Below, in pieces: positions 25,910-33,921 of a DNA stretch of 64,000 nt (its first letter is position 1; every line of letters begins with the position of its first letter). Under the pieces are notes generated by a model. That model was not told where the DNA came from and did not search any database. It saw only the letters and a program-made list of their open reading frames with translations. The stretch covers positions 124,001-188,000 of the forward strand of contig NZ_MORL01000001.1 of the NCBI RefSeq assembly GCF_001870735.1, written 5' to 3'. The stretch comes from Arsenicibacter rosenii. Its GTDB lineage: Bacteria > Bacteroidota > Bacteroidia > Cytophagales > Spirosomataceae. The position numbers and the translations under genes were made by a program.

Positions 25910-28867
25910 ATGAATTTTCTTGAACAAACTGCCCGCACGATCTACGCGAACCACGGGCCGCGGCTGGATGACGTGTGGGTTATATTGCCGACCCGACGGG
26001 CGGTTACGGTTTTTTTAGAGTACCTGGCCACGCAAAGTGAACGCCCGTTTCTGGCGCCCCATACCCTGGCCATCGACGATTTTATTATGCAGGCGGCCGG
26101 CGTGCAGCTTATCGACCCGGTCAGTCTTTTGTTTGAACTGTACGAGGTGTTCCGCGAGATTGATGAACACCTCGATTTTGAACCTTTCATTGGCTGGGCG
26201 TCAGTACTGCTCGCCGACTTTGACCGGATCGATCAGTATCTGGTAAAACCGTCTTACCTGTTTGATTACCTGACGGCGGCCAAAGCGCTCGAACGCTGGC
26301 AGGCCAGTATTCCGGAAGGAGCCACCATTACCGAAACAACCGGAACGGCCCGCTACTTTCAGCTTTTTGAAAACCTGCATGCGGCCTACCAATCCCTGCA
26401 CGCCCGGCTGGATACACAGGGGCTGGTGTATCGGGGCATGGGCTACCGGCGGCTGGCCGAACAGGTTGAAACGCTGGTGCGTGACAATATGGCTTATGAG
26501 AAGCTGTATTTCGTCGGGTTCAATGCCCTGAGCCGTGCGGAGGAACAGATAATAAAAGTACTCCTCGAAGCCAAAAAAGCGGAGTTGTTCTGGGATGCCG
26601 ATGTGTATTACATGAACGACTGGGGGCAGGAAGCCGGTGAGTTTCTGCGACGCTACCGCGAAAGCGGCTGGCTCTTTAACCGCGACAACCGCGAGCAGAT
26701 CGGGAATGACCTGCTCGGAACCCCCAAAAACATACAGATTATCGGCGTCCCGACGGCCAGTATGCAGGCTAAGGTAGCCGGTGAGCTGTGTAAGGGCGGA
26801 GGGCAGGGGGGAGACGATGTCGCTCCGGACTCTGTGCTCTCCGCTCCGGGCTCTCCGCCTTCCCGCGCCAAAACTGCCATTGTACTGGCTGACGAGACCT
26901 TGCTGGTACCGGTGTTGTATGCGCTCGACGAGTCTGTGACGGACCTGAACGTGACCATGGGATTGTCGCTCCGGAATTCTCTGTTATTTACGCTCATCGA
27001 CGGATTGTTTGAGATGCAGCGGACGGTGCATGAGTTCCGGACGCGCGACGGGCGTGACCTGCGTATTCCGAAATTTCACCACAAGCATGTCATCAAGATT
27101 CTGAATCACCCGTTTGTACGGCAATATGAACGCATTCGGGGGCTGATGTCGCCCGACGAGGTGAATGAACTGCCTAAGCCCTTGTTTTCGTGGCTCGTTG
27201 AGAAAATCGTGAACGAACAGCGGGCGTATCTGACCGAAGCCGAAATGCGCGAGCTCGGGCAGCACGATCCGTTGGTCAGTGTGTTGTTTACGCGCTGGCC
27301 AAACGAACATCCCCGTCGGGTCATTGAACTGCTCTACGACCTGATCGATCAGTTGCGGGCAGTTTACCGCGAAACGCAGGACGCTATTGAGATTGAATAC
27401 CTGTATCTGTTCTACACCCTGTTGAAACAGCTGGAAACCACGCTGGAGCGCGAGCAGGGGAAAGAAGGCGCCATGCAGGTAACCTTGCGCAGTTTCCGGC
27501 AATTCCTCTACGAGCTGATCCGGCAGACGACCATTCCGTTTACGAGTGAGGGAAACAGCCATATTCAGGTCATGGGTATGCTTGAGACACGGGGCCTTGA
27601 TTTCGACCGGGTAATTATTCTGTCGGCCAACGAAGGGATTCTGCCGCAGACACGTAAACTGAACTCGTTGATTCCGTTTGATATCAGTACGGCACCGGAT
27701 ATCAGGCTGCCGACCTATCGGGAGCAGGAAGCCGTGATGGCCTACCACTTTTACCGGTTGCTGCAGCGGGCCAAAGACATTACCCTGCTCTACACTACCT
27801 CGCCCGACGCCTACGGTATGGGCAAAGGGGAGAAAAGCCGTTACATCCGGCAGCTGGAATATGAGCTGATTCCGAAGTCGGGTCAGATCAACTTGAGTTA
27901 TCCGGTTGTCCGGATCGGGAAGTCTTACGACCGGCCGCCGATCAATACAGACTGGCAGATTGCTAAAACCGGCAAGGTGATGGAGTCACTGCTCCGGAAT
28001 CTGACCGAAAAAGGACTTTATCCAACGGCCCTGAACCAGTTTGTCGACTGTACGCTGAAATACTATTTTGCCCGGGTGGTGGGCGTCGGTGAAGAAGACG
28101 ATCTGGAGGAAAAAATGGGGGTAGCCGAATTTGGCAGCTGGCTGCACCTTGCCCTCGAAACCCTGGATAAGGATTTCCGGATGCTGAACAAGCCGGTCAA
28201 CGAAGACATTGTGCAGGAGGTGCTCGAAACAACCTTTAAAGAGGTGATGCAGGGGCGGGTGATGGAATCGGGCCTGAACCTGCTGATGTACCAGACAGCG
28301 CAGGAACTGATGCTGAATTTCCAACGCCGGCAGGCCGGGCTGACCGGACTGGAGGTCTTGGGTACTGAACAGAAACTGGAGACCACGATTGAGGTGCCGC
28401 TACCGGCCGGTCCGATCCGGGTGAAAATTGCCGGTAAGATTGACCGGATCGAAAAGTATAACGGCCAGATCCGGATTGTGGATTACAAGACGGGGACCGT
28501 TAAGCTGCCGGGAGACCGGGCAATGGATCAGGCGGCCGAAAAACTACCCGTTGAGACCGGCTCTGACTGGGGCAAGGCGAGGCAGCTCTGGCTGTACAAA
28601 TACCTGTATCTGAAGAGCGACCTGAACCGGGACAATTTACCGGTAACCGCCGGTTTTTATTCGTTCCGGGACAAAGACGGGGCCTTAAAAACCAACACCG
28701 TCCGGTTTTCGGAGGAAGATACACCGGAAGCCTACGTACAGGCATCGGAAGCCGTACTGGCTGGTCTGATTCAGAAAATCCTGGATCCGGAACAACCTTT
28801 TGTCCGGACCAGCGACCTGAAGACCTGCGCTTTCTGTTCATACAAACGCATTTGCGGCCGTGAATAA
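25910..28867 (+). CDS. AddB/RecB-like PD-(D/E)XK nuclease with FeS-cluster cysteines
   Basis: A 985-residue protein related to the AddB subunit of helicase-nucleases. The N-terminal two thirds look like an inactivated superfamily I helicase (VWVILPTRRAVTVFLEYL at 23-40 without a Walker A GKT; a helicase-like VMGMLETRGLDFDRVIIL near 555). The C terminus is a RecB-family nuclease with GKIDRIEKY and the catalytic VDYKTG near 860. Four cysteines that would bind a 4Fe-4S cluster bracket it: one near 713 (FVDC) and Cys973, Cys976, Cys982 at the C terminus. It probably works in double-strand break processing with an AddA partner not in this window. Residues about 300-322 are a low-complexity insert built on a heptamer repeat. 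Confidence 0.82.
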   Translation: MNFLEQTARTIYANHGPRLDDVWVILPTRRAVTVFLEYLATQSERPFLAPHTLAIDDFIMQAAGVQLIDPVSLLFELYEVFREIDEHLDFEPFIGWASVLLADFDRIDQYLVKPSYLFDYLTAAKALERWQASIPEGATITETTGTARYFQLFENLHAAYQSLHARLDTQGLVYRGMGYRRLAEQVETLVRDNMAYEKLYFVGFNALSRAEEQIIKVLLEAKKAELFWDADVYYMNDWGQEAGEFLRRYRESGWLFNRDNREQIGNDLLGTPKNIQIIGVPTASMQAKVAGELCKGGGQGGDDVAPDSVLSAPGSPPSRAKTAIVLADETLLVPVLYALDESVTDLNVTMGLSLRNSLLFTLIDGLFEMQRTVHEFRTRDGRDLRIPKFHHKHVIKILNHPFVRQYERIRGLMSPDEVNELPKPLFSWLVEKIVNEQRAYLTEAEMRELGQHDPLVSVLFTRWPNEHPRRVIELLYDLIDQLRAVYRETQDAIEIEYLYLFYTLLKQLETTLEREQGKEGAMQVTLRSFRQFLYELIRQTTIPFTSEGNSHIQVMGMLETRGLDFDRVIILSANEGILPQTRKLNSLIPFDISTAPDIRLPTYREQEAVMAYHFYRLLQRAKDITLLYTTSPDAYGMGKGEKSRYIRQLEYELIPKSGQINLSYPVVRIGKSYDRPPINTDWQIAKTGKVMESLLRNLTEKGLYPTALNQFVDCTLKYYFARVVGVGEEDDLEEKMGVAEFGSWLHLALETLDKDFRMLNKPVNEDIVQEVLETTFKEVMQGRVMESGLNLLMYQTAQELMLNFQRRQAGLTGLEVLGTEQKLETTIEVPLPAGPIRVKIAGKIDRIEKYNGQIRIVDYKTGTVKLPGDRAMDQAAEKLPVETGSDWGKARQLWLYKYLYLKSDLNRDNLPVTAGFYSFRDKDGALKTNTVRFSEEDTPEAYVQASEAVLAGLIQKILDPEQPFVRTSDLKTCAFCSYKRICGRE
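26823..26857. repeat. Heptamer repeat inside coding sequence, CTCNNNN x5
   Basis: Five contiguous 7-bp units CTCCGGA, CTCTGTG, CTCTCCG, CTCCGGG, CTCTCCG encode a Ser/Pro/Ala-rich insert in the AddB-like protein. A gain or loss of one or two units would shift the reading frame. Confidence 0.75.
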
Positions 28868-28871
28868 AAGC

Positions 28872-28897
28872 TGTTCCGGATGTTATCATCCGGAACA
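28872..28897. terminator. Hairpin between convergent genes (first of two)
   Basis: GTTCCGGATG (28873-28882) pairs with CATCCGGAAC (28887-28896) around a TTAT loop, with one more outer T-A pair. It lies 4 bp after the nuclease stop codon. There is no long T-tract, so it may be a repeat-derived terminator. Confidence 0.6.
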
Positions 28898-28904
28898 ACC
28901 TGAC

Positions 28905-28923
28905 TGCGGATTTGTAATCCGCA
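28905..28923. terminator. Hairpin between convergent genes (second of two)
   Basis: TGCGGATT (28905-28912) and AATCCGCA (28916-28923) form a perfect 8-bp stem with a 3-nt loop, just before the end of the convergent hydrolase gene. It probably serves the minus-strand transcript. Confidence 0.55.
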
Positions 28924-28927
28924 ACCC

Positions 28928-29893
28928 TCATCGCAAACTTTTAATAAACCCTGCAATCGCCGGGACTAATCCCGTTGTCAGCGGCAAAGACGGGTCTTTA
29001 TAGGTTTTCATGTTTGCCGCCTGATCGTCGCTTTCCGTGTCTTTGAGCATATGAGTCATGCGGTCGAAATAAGCGGTAGCGGCATTCGGGCGTGCTGTAG
29101 TAAGGGTTTCTGCGTCAAGCATCTGCACCTGTAAATCCCGTTTACCCAGGATAACCAGTACCGGAGCCTTGATTTTATTAATTTCAACGGCAGGGTCATA
29201 TTTCATCCACGACATCATGTAAGGCTGCACACTCGGGCGGAACAAACTCATCAGCATAATGGGTGGTTTTTTAACAAACTGCCCGTTCCGGAGCGAGTCT
29301 AAGTCTTTGTACGCCGTTTGCCGCATCTCATCGGGCAATGTTTTCAACTGCTCCTTCAGTGTCTCGGCAATATTGCGGCCCAGACCCGCAATCGAAATAA
29401 ACCCGTCGGCATTGGTCTGATGAGCTGCTATCATACCTACCAGGGAACCTTCGCTGTGTCCGGCAATGATGATCTTCGAAAAGCGGTTGTCGGCTTTCAA
29501 CTGCTTCACCCACCCTTCGGCATCATGGATCGCATCGTCAAACGTCCAGTTTTCTTCCTTAAACTTGCTCATATCGGCGGGGAAACTTTTACCAGCCCCC
29601 CGCTTGTCGTAGCGAAGAACGGCCACGCCACGGTTATTCAGGCTGTCGGCCAGCAGTTTATAGGTGTCGCCGCTAACGCCGAGTTTGCTGTTTCCGTCAC
29701 GGTCAGTCGGGCCCGAACCGGCAATAATCAGGACAACCGGTACTTTCTGCGTTACGTTGGCGGGGAGGCTCAGGGTGCCTTCCATCGTTACATCGGCCCG
29801 GGTTTGCTGTACGGTTTGGCTAATAGCAGTCTGTGCGAAAACACGGCTGACAGACAGTACGATAGCAAGGGCGGTAATGGCGAGTGAGTTCAT
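28928..29893 (-). CDS. Exported alpha/beta hydrolase
   Basis: A 321-residue alpha/beta hydrolase with a signal peptide (MNSLAITALAIVLSVSRVFAQ). The nucleophile motif GHSEGS, an acid in LGKRDLQ and a His in RMTHMLKD form the expected triad; the oxyanion motif IIAGSGPTDRDGNS is typical of prolyl-oligopeptidase/acyl-esterase-like members. The start is ATG 29893, one base after the sdpI stop, so translation is coupled. The frame stays open far upstream only because it is antisense-free space inside the neighbour. Substrate unknown; it may act on a peptide or lipid linked to the SdpI immunity-type system. Confidence 0.82.
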   Translation of the reverse strand: MNSLAITALAIVLSVSRVFAQTAISQTVQQTRADVTMEGTLSLPANVTQKVPVVLIIAGSGPTDRDGNSKLGVSGDTYKLLADSLNNRGVAVLRYDKRGAGKSFPADMSKFKEENWTFDDAIHDAEGWVKQLKADNRFSKIIIAGHSEGSLVGMIAAHQTNADGFISIAGLGRNIAETLKEQLKTLPDEMRQTAYKDLDSLRNGQFVKKPPIMLMSLFRPSVQPYMMSWMKYDPAVEINKIKAPVLVILGKRDLQVQMLDAETLTTARPNAATAYFDRMTHMLKDTESDDQAANMKTYKDPSLPLTTGLVPAIAGFIKSLR

Positions 29894-29894
29894 G

Positions 29895-30554
29895 TTATTG
29901 CTGGTTAGTTGATTGCTGACGATAAAGAACGAACGAGTACAGGGCTGAACCAAACGCAAGGCCCAACGTGATTGTGAGCAGAACGGCTGTTTTCCATACG
30001 GTTGGTACCAGAAAGACCAGAAGCACACAAAGCAACCCGCCCGCAACCCAGTAAGGAGCTGATTTCTGATGCGTTTTGCGCCAGACAAATTCGCTGTTGA
30101 GCGTCCACGGCGTACGGATACCGACAAAGTAATTTGGCCGGACACTGTACATGAAGTTGCCGATGCTGGCAATCATCAGCCCAACCGAAGCCAGTAAGAA
30201 GCTCAGAAACGTATCCGACTGAGCACCGTGTGCGGTATTGTACCACAGCAGAAACAGAAGTAAGCTCCAGCAAGCGGCAATGGCCACCCGCAGTTTCCGG
30301 TAGTTAGAGGTGTTGAGCTGCTGTTTCGGGTCAATGTCGGGGATATACCGGAACAGGAAATACAGGAAGGCGGTGATGCCGCCGAAAAGCAGAACGAGGC
30401 CGTATTTCGGGCCGTAATCATCGGGGATTCCTTCGGCATTGTAATGGAACGGCACGCGCTCCGGCAGGTTGTTGTAGAGCGTACCGAGATAAATAAACGG
30501 GGCGACCATGAGAATCAGGATCAGCCATTCGTGTGAGCGGGTAATTGTTTTCAT
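29895..30554 (-). CDS. sdpI: SdpI-family membrane protein
   Basis: A 219-residue membrane protein with about six helices. The N-terminal half carries the DUF1648 signature (LPERVPFHYNAEGIPDDYG) and the C-terminal half the SdpI motif (NYFVGIRTPWTLNSEFVWRKTH). In Bacillus, SdpI gives immunity to the SdpC toxin and sequesters the repressor SdpR at the membrane. Here it lies 11 bp downstream of an SdpR-like ArsR gene, the classical pair, but no sdpABC toxin genes are nearby. A role in sensing a membrane-active compound is therefore inferred rather than shown. Confidence 0.85.
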   Translation of the reverse strand: MKTITRSHEWLILILMVAPFIYLGTLYNNLPERVPFHYNAEGIPDDYGPKYGLVLLFGGITAFLYFLFRYIPDIDPKQQLNTSNYRKLRVAIAACWSLLLFLLWYNTAHGAQSDTFLSFLLASVGLMIASIGNFMYSVRPNYFVGIRTPWTLNSEFVWRKTHQKSAPYWVAGGLLCVLLVFLVPTVWKTAVLLTITLGLAFGSALYSFVLYRQQSTNQQ

Positions 30555-30565
30555 GGTATTGTTGG

Positions 30566-30832
30566 TTACTTGTTTGGCGTTGACTTAAAACCGATGAGCC
30601 AGCCGAGCAGCTCATCCAGCACGGTTGTGTTGAGGGTATAGCGAATGAACTGTCCTTCTTTGGTGGCTTCCACCAGACCTGCCTGTTTGAGCAGATCGAG
30701 GTGATGGGAGATGCTGGGTTTCGTCATGTCGAACCGGTCAGCAATGTCGCCCGCCGTCAGATCCCCTTCGCGCAACAGGTCGAGAATCTGCCTGCGGGTC
30801 GGGTCGTTAAGGGCTTTGAAGAGCGCATTCAT
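30566..30832 (-). CDS. sdpR: ArsR-family repressor, SdpR-like
   Basis: An 88-residue winged-helix protein. It has the ArsR/SdpR layout: FKALNDPTRRQILDLLREGDLTAGDIA followed by the recognition helix MTKPSISHHLDLLKQAGLV and the wing TKEGQFIRYTLN. No cysteine or metal-binding site is present, so it does not sense metals. In the Bacillus sdpRI operon the homologue represses its own operon and is released when SdpI binds it at the membrane. A perfect palindrome 15 bp upstream of its start is the likely operator. Confidence 0.88.
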   Translation of the reverse strand: MNALFKALNDPTRRQILDLLREGDLTAGDIADRFDMTKPSISHHLDLLKQAGLVEATKEGQFIRYTLNTTVLDELLGWLIGFKSTPNK

Positions 30833-30847
30833 ATAGATTTGTTAGAT

Positions 30848-30867
30848 ATTTAGACAAATGTCTAAAT
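30848..30867. promoter_or_regulatory. Perfect palindromic operator of the sdpR operon
   Basis: ATTTAGACA and TGTCTAAAT form a perfect 9-bp inverted repeat with a 2-bp centre (AA). Its position, 15 bp upstream of the ArsR/SdpR-like start codon, and its size fit a site for a dimeric ArsR repressor. Confidence 0.8.
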
Positions 30868-30977
30868 GATTAAGGGCTTCTCCAAACTCCCTGCCGTAAA
30901 ACGTGATGAATGGATGATCGGCAGGATGAGGGGAAATTTTGGTTCTGGTGGTTGCTGTGTTACAGCCAGCCATCCGG

Positions 30978-31013
30978 AATCCAGCAACCCGGAACTCAGA
31001 ACCCGGAATCCAG
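30978..31013. repeat. Heptamer repeat, AAYYCRG type
   Basis: AATCCAG, one C, then AACCCGG, AACTCAG, AACCCGG, AATCCAG in perfect 7-bp register. It ends 8 bp from the DUF1003 gene's stop codon. Confidence 0.75.
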
Positions 31014-31021
31014 ATAAAAAA

Positions 31022-31492
31022 CTAAAGCCGGTCCATCAGCGCCTGTTGCTGTTGTTTCATTTCTTCGAGCAGCTGGCTCATGGCTTCCAGTTTTTCGTTC
31101 AGGGTACGCACTTCAATCTCGGCTTTGAGGTTGACTAAGTAGTCGTTCTGGGCGCGTTGCCGGTCTTTGGTTTCCTGCCGGTTCTGGCTCATCATAATGA
31201 CGGGAGCTTGCAGCGCGGCCAGGCAGGAAAGCATCAGATTCAGTAAAATATACGGATACGGGTCAAAGGCCTGTTTGTATAAAATGAAGGAATTCAGGGC
31301 AATCCACCCGAAAATGATGAGGGCAAACGTGATAATAAAGGTCCAGCTGCCGCCAAAGTCGGCCACTTTGTCGGCTAATCGCTCACCAAAGGTCAACGGG
31401 GTGTTATCGTCTTCAATCGAAACAGATATGAGGGTTGACTCTTCAATAGAGGCCCGGACTTTGGGGTGTATGGACTGTTGATGCTTTTTCAT
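31022..31492 (-). CDS. DUF1003 membrane protein
   Basis: A 156-residue protein with two membrane helices (WTFIITFALIIFGWIALNSF at about 50-69 and ILLNLMLSCLAALQAPVIMM at about 82-101). The stretch FDPYPYILLNLMLS...QNRQETKDR is the DUF1003 signature. A coiled-coil C terminus with a Gln run follows (LEEMKQQQQALMDRL). Function is unknown; homologues are widespread and sometimes linked to cation stress. It has its own transcription unit between the sdpR operon and the CobT-like gene. Confidence 0.85.
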   Translation of the reverse strand: MKKHQQSIHPKVRASIEESTLISVSIEDDNTPLTFGERLADKVADFGGSWTFIITFALIIFGWIALNSFILYKQAFDPYPYILLNLMLSCLAALQAPVIMMSQNRQETKDRQRAQNDYLVNLKAEIEVRTLNEKLEAMSQLLEEMKQQQQALMDRL

Positions 31493-31555
31493 TGGCTATG
31501 CTTAAAATCGGCTACAAATTAGAATTTTGTCGGATGTTTTCGGCGGGAGAACCGG

Positions 31556-32407
31556 ATGAACGAGGCAATTTGCGAATTTTACAGCCTAATTCGGAATGAT
31601 TGTATGCGTAACAGGATAGAAAACCCGCAGCTATTGGCGTGGGTACATCAGCAATTGAAAAACCGGAAGGGGCAGGCCGGCTGGATTGATGAACTGGTAT
31701 CGGCTTTAACTGATCTGACCCGCCAAAAGGAGTTGATGGCCGGGCCGGTCGCTAATGCCCATGTGCTCGTGTTTGCCGGGGACCATGGCTGGAAACAGGA
31801 AACGGACCCGACAACAAGCTATCGGTTGATTCAACAACTGATAGGTGACGACAACCATGTTTTTGACCAGTATCGCCGGAACGGCCTGACATTGCTGCTG
31901 TGTGATGTGGGCGTGCAGGGGACATTTGCCGAAAATACGCCCGTATTTGTGAAATTTAAAGTCCGGCCGGCTACAAACGACATCCGCGAGGCGGCGGCAA
32001 TGGAATTATTCGAGTGCGAGGCCGCCATGGATGCAGGCCGGACGCTGGTAAACGGAGTCGCCTACCGCGACTGCAATACCGTTGGCTTCGGCACCCTCGG
32101 GGCCGGTAGCGGGTTGCCCGCGGGTTTATTGATCCATCAGCTGACCGGAATTCCATTGGCTGCGTGTTTGCCGGAGGAGATCACGCCTGCCGAAGCGGAG
32201 GCAATTCTGTCGCGGGCTGAAGCCGGCACGGCCGACGAACTACTGGCCCAAACCGGTGGTCTGGAAATTGCCGCTGTAGCGGGTGGTTTGTTACAGGCCG
32301 CTGAAAACGAAATGCACGTACTCCTGACCGGAAATACGTGCATCGTGGCAGCCTTTCTGCTGGCCTGTGCTACCAACCCTGCGGTTGCAGAGCGGTATCT
32401 TTTATGA
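31556..32407 (+). CDS. CobT-like phosphoribosyltransferase homologue, truncated and catalytically altered
   Basis: A 283-residue relative of nicotinate-nucleotide:dimethylbenzimidazole phosphoribosyltransferase (cobalamin lower-ligand activation). CobT hallmarks are VFAGDHG (72-78), GFGTLGAGSG (177-186) and GGLEIAAVAGG near 240. However, the CobT catalytic Glu of GFGEMGIGNT is replaced by Thr180, and the protein ends where CobT would go on for another 60-70 residues with the GEGTGA segment that carries the second catalytic Glu. The gene runs to within 2 bp of the convergent dehydratase gene, so the missing end is not simply in another frame. A later ATG at 31604 is a possible start. It may be a degenerated or repurposed protein. 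Confidence 0.7.
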   Translation: MNEAICEFYSLIRNDCMRNRIENPQLLAWVHQQLKNRKGQAGWIDELVSALTDLTRQKELMAGPVANAHVLVFAGDHGWKQETDPTTSYRLIQQLIGDDNHVFDQYRRNGLTLLLCDVGVQGTFAENTPVFVKFKVRPATNDIREAAAMELFECEAAMDAGRTLVNGVAYRDCNTVGFGTLGAGSGLPAGLLIHQLTGIPLAACLPEEITPAEAEAILSRAEAGTADELLAQTGGLEIAAVAGGLLQAAENEMHVLLTGNTCIVAAFLLACATNPAVAERYLL

Positions 32408-32408
32408 G

Positions 32409-33356
32409 CTAAAAAGGCAGTTTGCCAAGATCGACGTTACCGCCGGTCAGGATAATGCCTACTTTCTGTCCGGTAAACTGGTCTGCGTGCTTCATCACGG
32501 CCGCAAACGGAACGGCGCATGACGGTTCAATCACAATCTTCATGCGCTCCCAGATCAGCCGCATTGCCCCGATGATTTCAGGATCCGAAACCGTCAGGAT
32601 ATCGGATACGTGCTGGCGGATGATGGCCAAAGTCCGTGGGCTGAGCGTGGTCATTAACCCGTCGGCAATGGTATTGATGTAGGGTGCTTTTTCAACCACC
32701 CCCGACCGGAACGACAGGATGGCATCGGCCGCACCTTCGGGCTCTCCGGCCATAACGCGGGTTTGGGGCGAAAAATAATGAGCCGACAGGGCTGTACCAC
32801 TCAGTAACCCCCCGCCACCGACCGGCGCCAGAATCACGTCAAAGGGCTTATCCTGGCCATAATCTTCCATCAGTTCTTTAGCAGACGTAGCCTGGCCGGC
32901 AATAACCCGGTCATCGTCGAACGGATGAATCATGGCCGCGCCGGTACGTTCGATGACCTCCTGCACGCCGGCCTCCCGGGCGTCGAGCGTTGGCTCACAT
33001 TCGATCACATCGGCACCGTATCCGCGAACGGCGTCCTTTTTGACCTGCGGTGCTGTGCGGGGCATCACAATGTAGGCTTTCGTACCGACCTGACGTGCGG
33101 CATAGGCAATGGCCTGGGCGTGGTTGCCTGAGGAGTGGGTCGTAACACCGTTCGCCAGTTCGTCCGGCGAGAGTTGCAGCACCGCATTCAGGCCACCGCG
33201 TGCCTTGAAGGCCCCGATTTTCTGGAAGTTCTCACACTTGAAATACAGCGCTGCCCCGATCCGCTGATTAATCGTCTGATTGGTCAGTACCGGTGTCCGG
33301 TGAATATGCGGCCGGATCCGGTCGTGTGCTTCCTCAATGGTCGACTGGAAAATCAT
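32409..33356 (-). CDS. PLP-dependent threonine/serine dehydratase (or serine racemase-like)
   Basis: A 315-residue fold-type II PLP enzyme. The Schiff-base lysine is Lys51 in QKIGAFKARGG, and SSGNHAQA (75-82), GGGGLLSG and the C-terminal ILTGGNVD are the standard cofactor-binding segments. It lacks the C-terminal ACT regulatory domain of biosynthetic threonine deaminase, so it is the short catabolic type or a serine racemase. It converts Thr or Ser to 2-oxobutyrate or pyruvate plus ammonia. It begins 4 bp after the stop of the preceding outer-membrane protein gene. Confidence 0.85.
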   Translation of the reverse strand: MIFQSTIEEAHDRIRPHIHRTPVLTNQTINQRIGAALYFKCENFQKIGAFKARGGLNAVLQLSPDELANGVTTHSSGNHAQAIAYAARQVGTKAYIVMPRTAPQVKKDAVRGYGADVIECEPTLDAREAGVQEVIERTGAAMIHPFDDDRVIAGQATSAKELMEDYGQDKPFDVILAPVGGGGLLSGTALSAHYFSPQTRVMAGEPEGAADAILSFRSGVVEKAPYINTIADGLMTTLSPRTLAIIRQHVSDILTVSDPEIIGAMRLIWERMKIVIEPSCAVPFAAVMKHADQFTGQKVGIILTGGNVDLGKLPF

Positions 33357-33359
33357 AGG

Positions 33360-33893
33360 CTAAAAATTATAGCGAAGCCCAACCCCCGACTGCACGTTCA
33401 GAAAAAGCGGTGCGGGCAGCACCTCGACGTACAGGCCGGTTTCGATAAAGACCGAATAAGGTTTGTTGGGCACAAAATACTCAGCACCGGCAACGGCAGA
33501 ACCGCCGAGCGAGAAGCCGCTTTCGTATTCGTTAATGGCTTGTAAGCGTTGCGGGTAATAGCGCCGTGAATTGATCTGACCCCCGATGCCGTAGTAGCCG
33601 CGTAATTCGTCCTTGCCAAACAGGCGGTTATGCCATATGTAGTTACCCTGAACGGTCAGGCCGACGCTCCGGTACACGCCACGGCGATAGTCGCGCTTGT
33701 TGCCGTACAGGCCGCCATAGGTACCGATGTTCAGGTCAAATGCCTTATTATCACCAAAGTATTTGCGGATATTTACGCCCGCCGGTTCTCCGATCCGGAA
33801 GCCTGCTGCCCAGTTGTTGTATTGGGCTTGTGCCCGCTGCGAAAAGGCGGTGCCGAGGATCACGAGGGCACCCAAAGCCAATTTTCTAAACAT
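33360..33893 (-). CDS. Small outer-membrane beta-barrel protein, unknown
   Basis: A 177-residue exported protein with signal peptide (ending AQAQ). The mature part has alternating short beta strands with Gly and aromatic residues (SVGLTVQGNYIWHNRLF, VFIETGLYVEVLP) and ends in RYNF, as in small eight-stranded outer-membrane barrels. No enzyme motif is visible. It sits between hisC (28 bp upstream) and the dehydratase (4 bp downstream) on one strand and may be transcribed with them. Confidence 0.6.
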   Translation of the reverse strand: MFRKLALGALVILGTAFSQRAQAQYNNWAAGFRIGEPAGVNIRKYFGDNKAFDLNIGTYGGLYGNKRDYRRGVYRSVGLTVQGNYIWHNRLFGKDELRGYYGIGGQINSRRYYPQRLQAINEYESGFSLGGSAVAGAEYFVPNKPYSVFIETGLYVEVLPAPLFLNVQSGVGLRYNF

Positions 33894-33921
33894 ATGTGTA
33901 GTTGCTGACGGTAATTAACGT

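Noticed and set aside
28871-28925. Attenuator or riboswitch between the nuclease and hydrolase genes
   Set aside because: The hairpins lie between convergent 3' ends, so termination is the simpler explanation.
30566-30832. Metal-sensing ArsR regulator
   Set aside because: No cysteine or other metal-binding pattern; the sdpI neighbour fits SdpR better.
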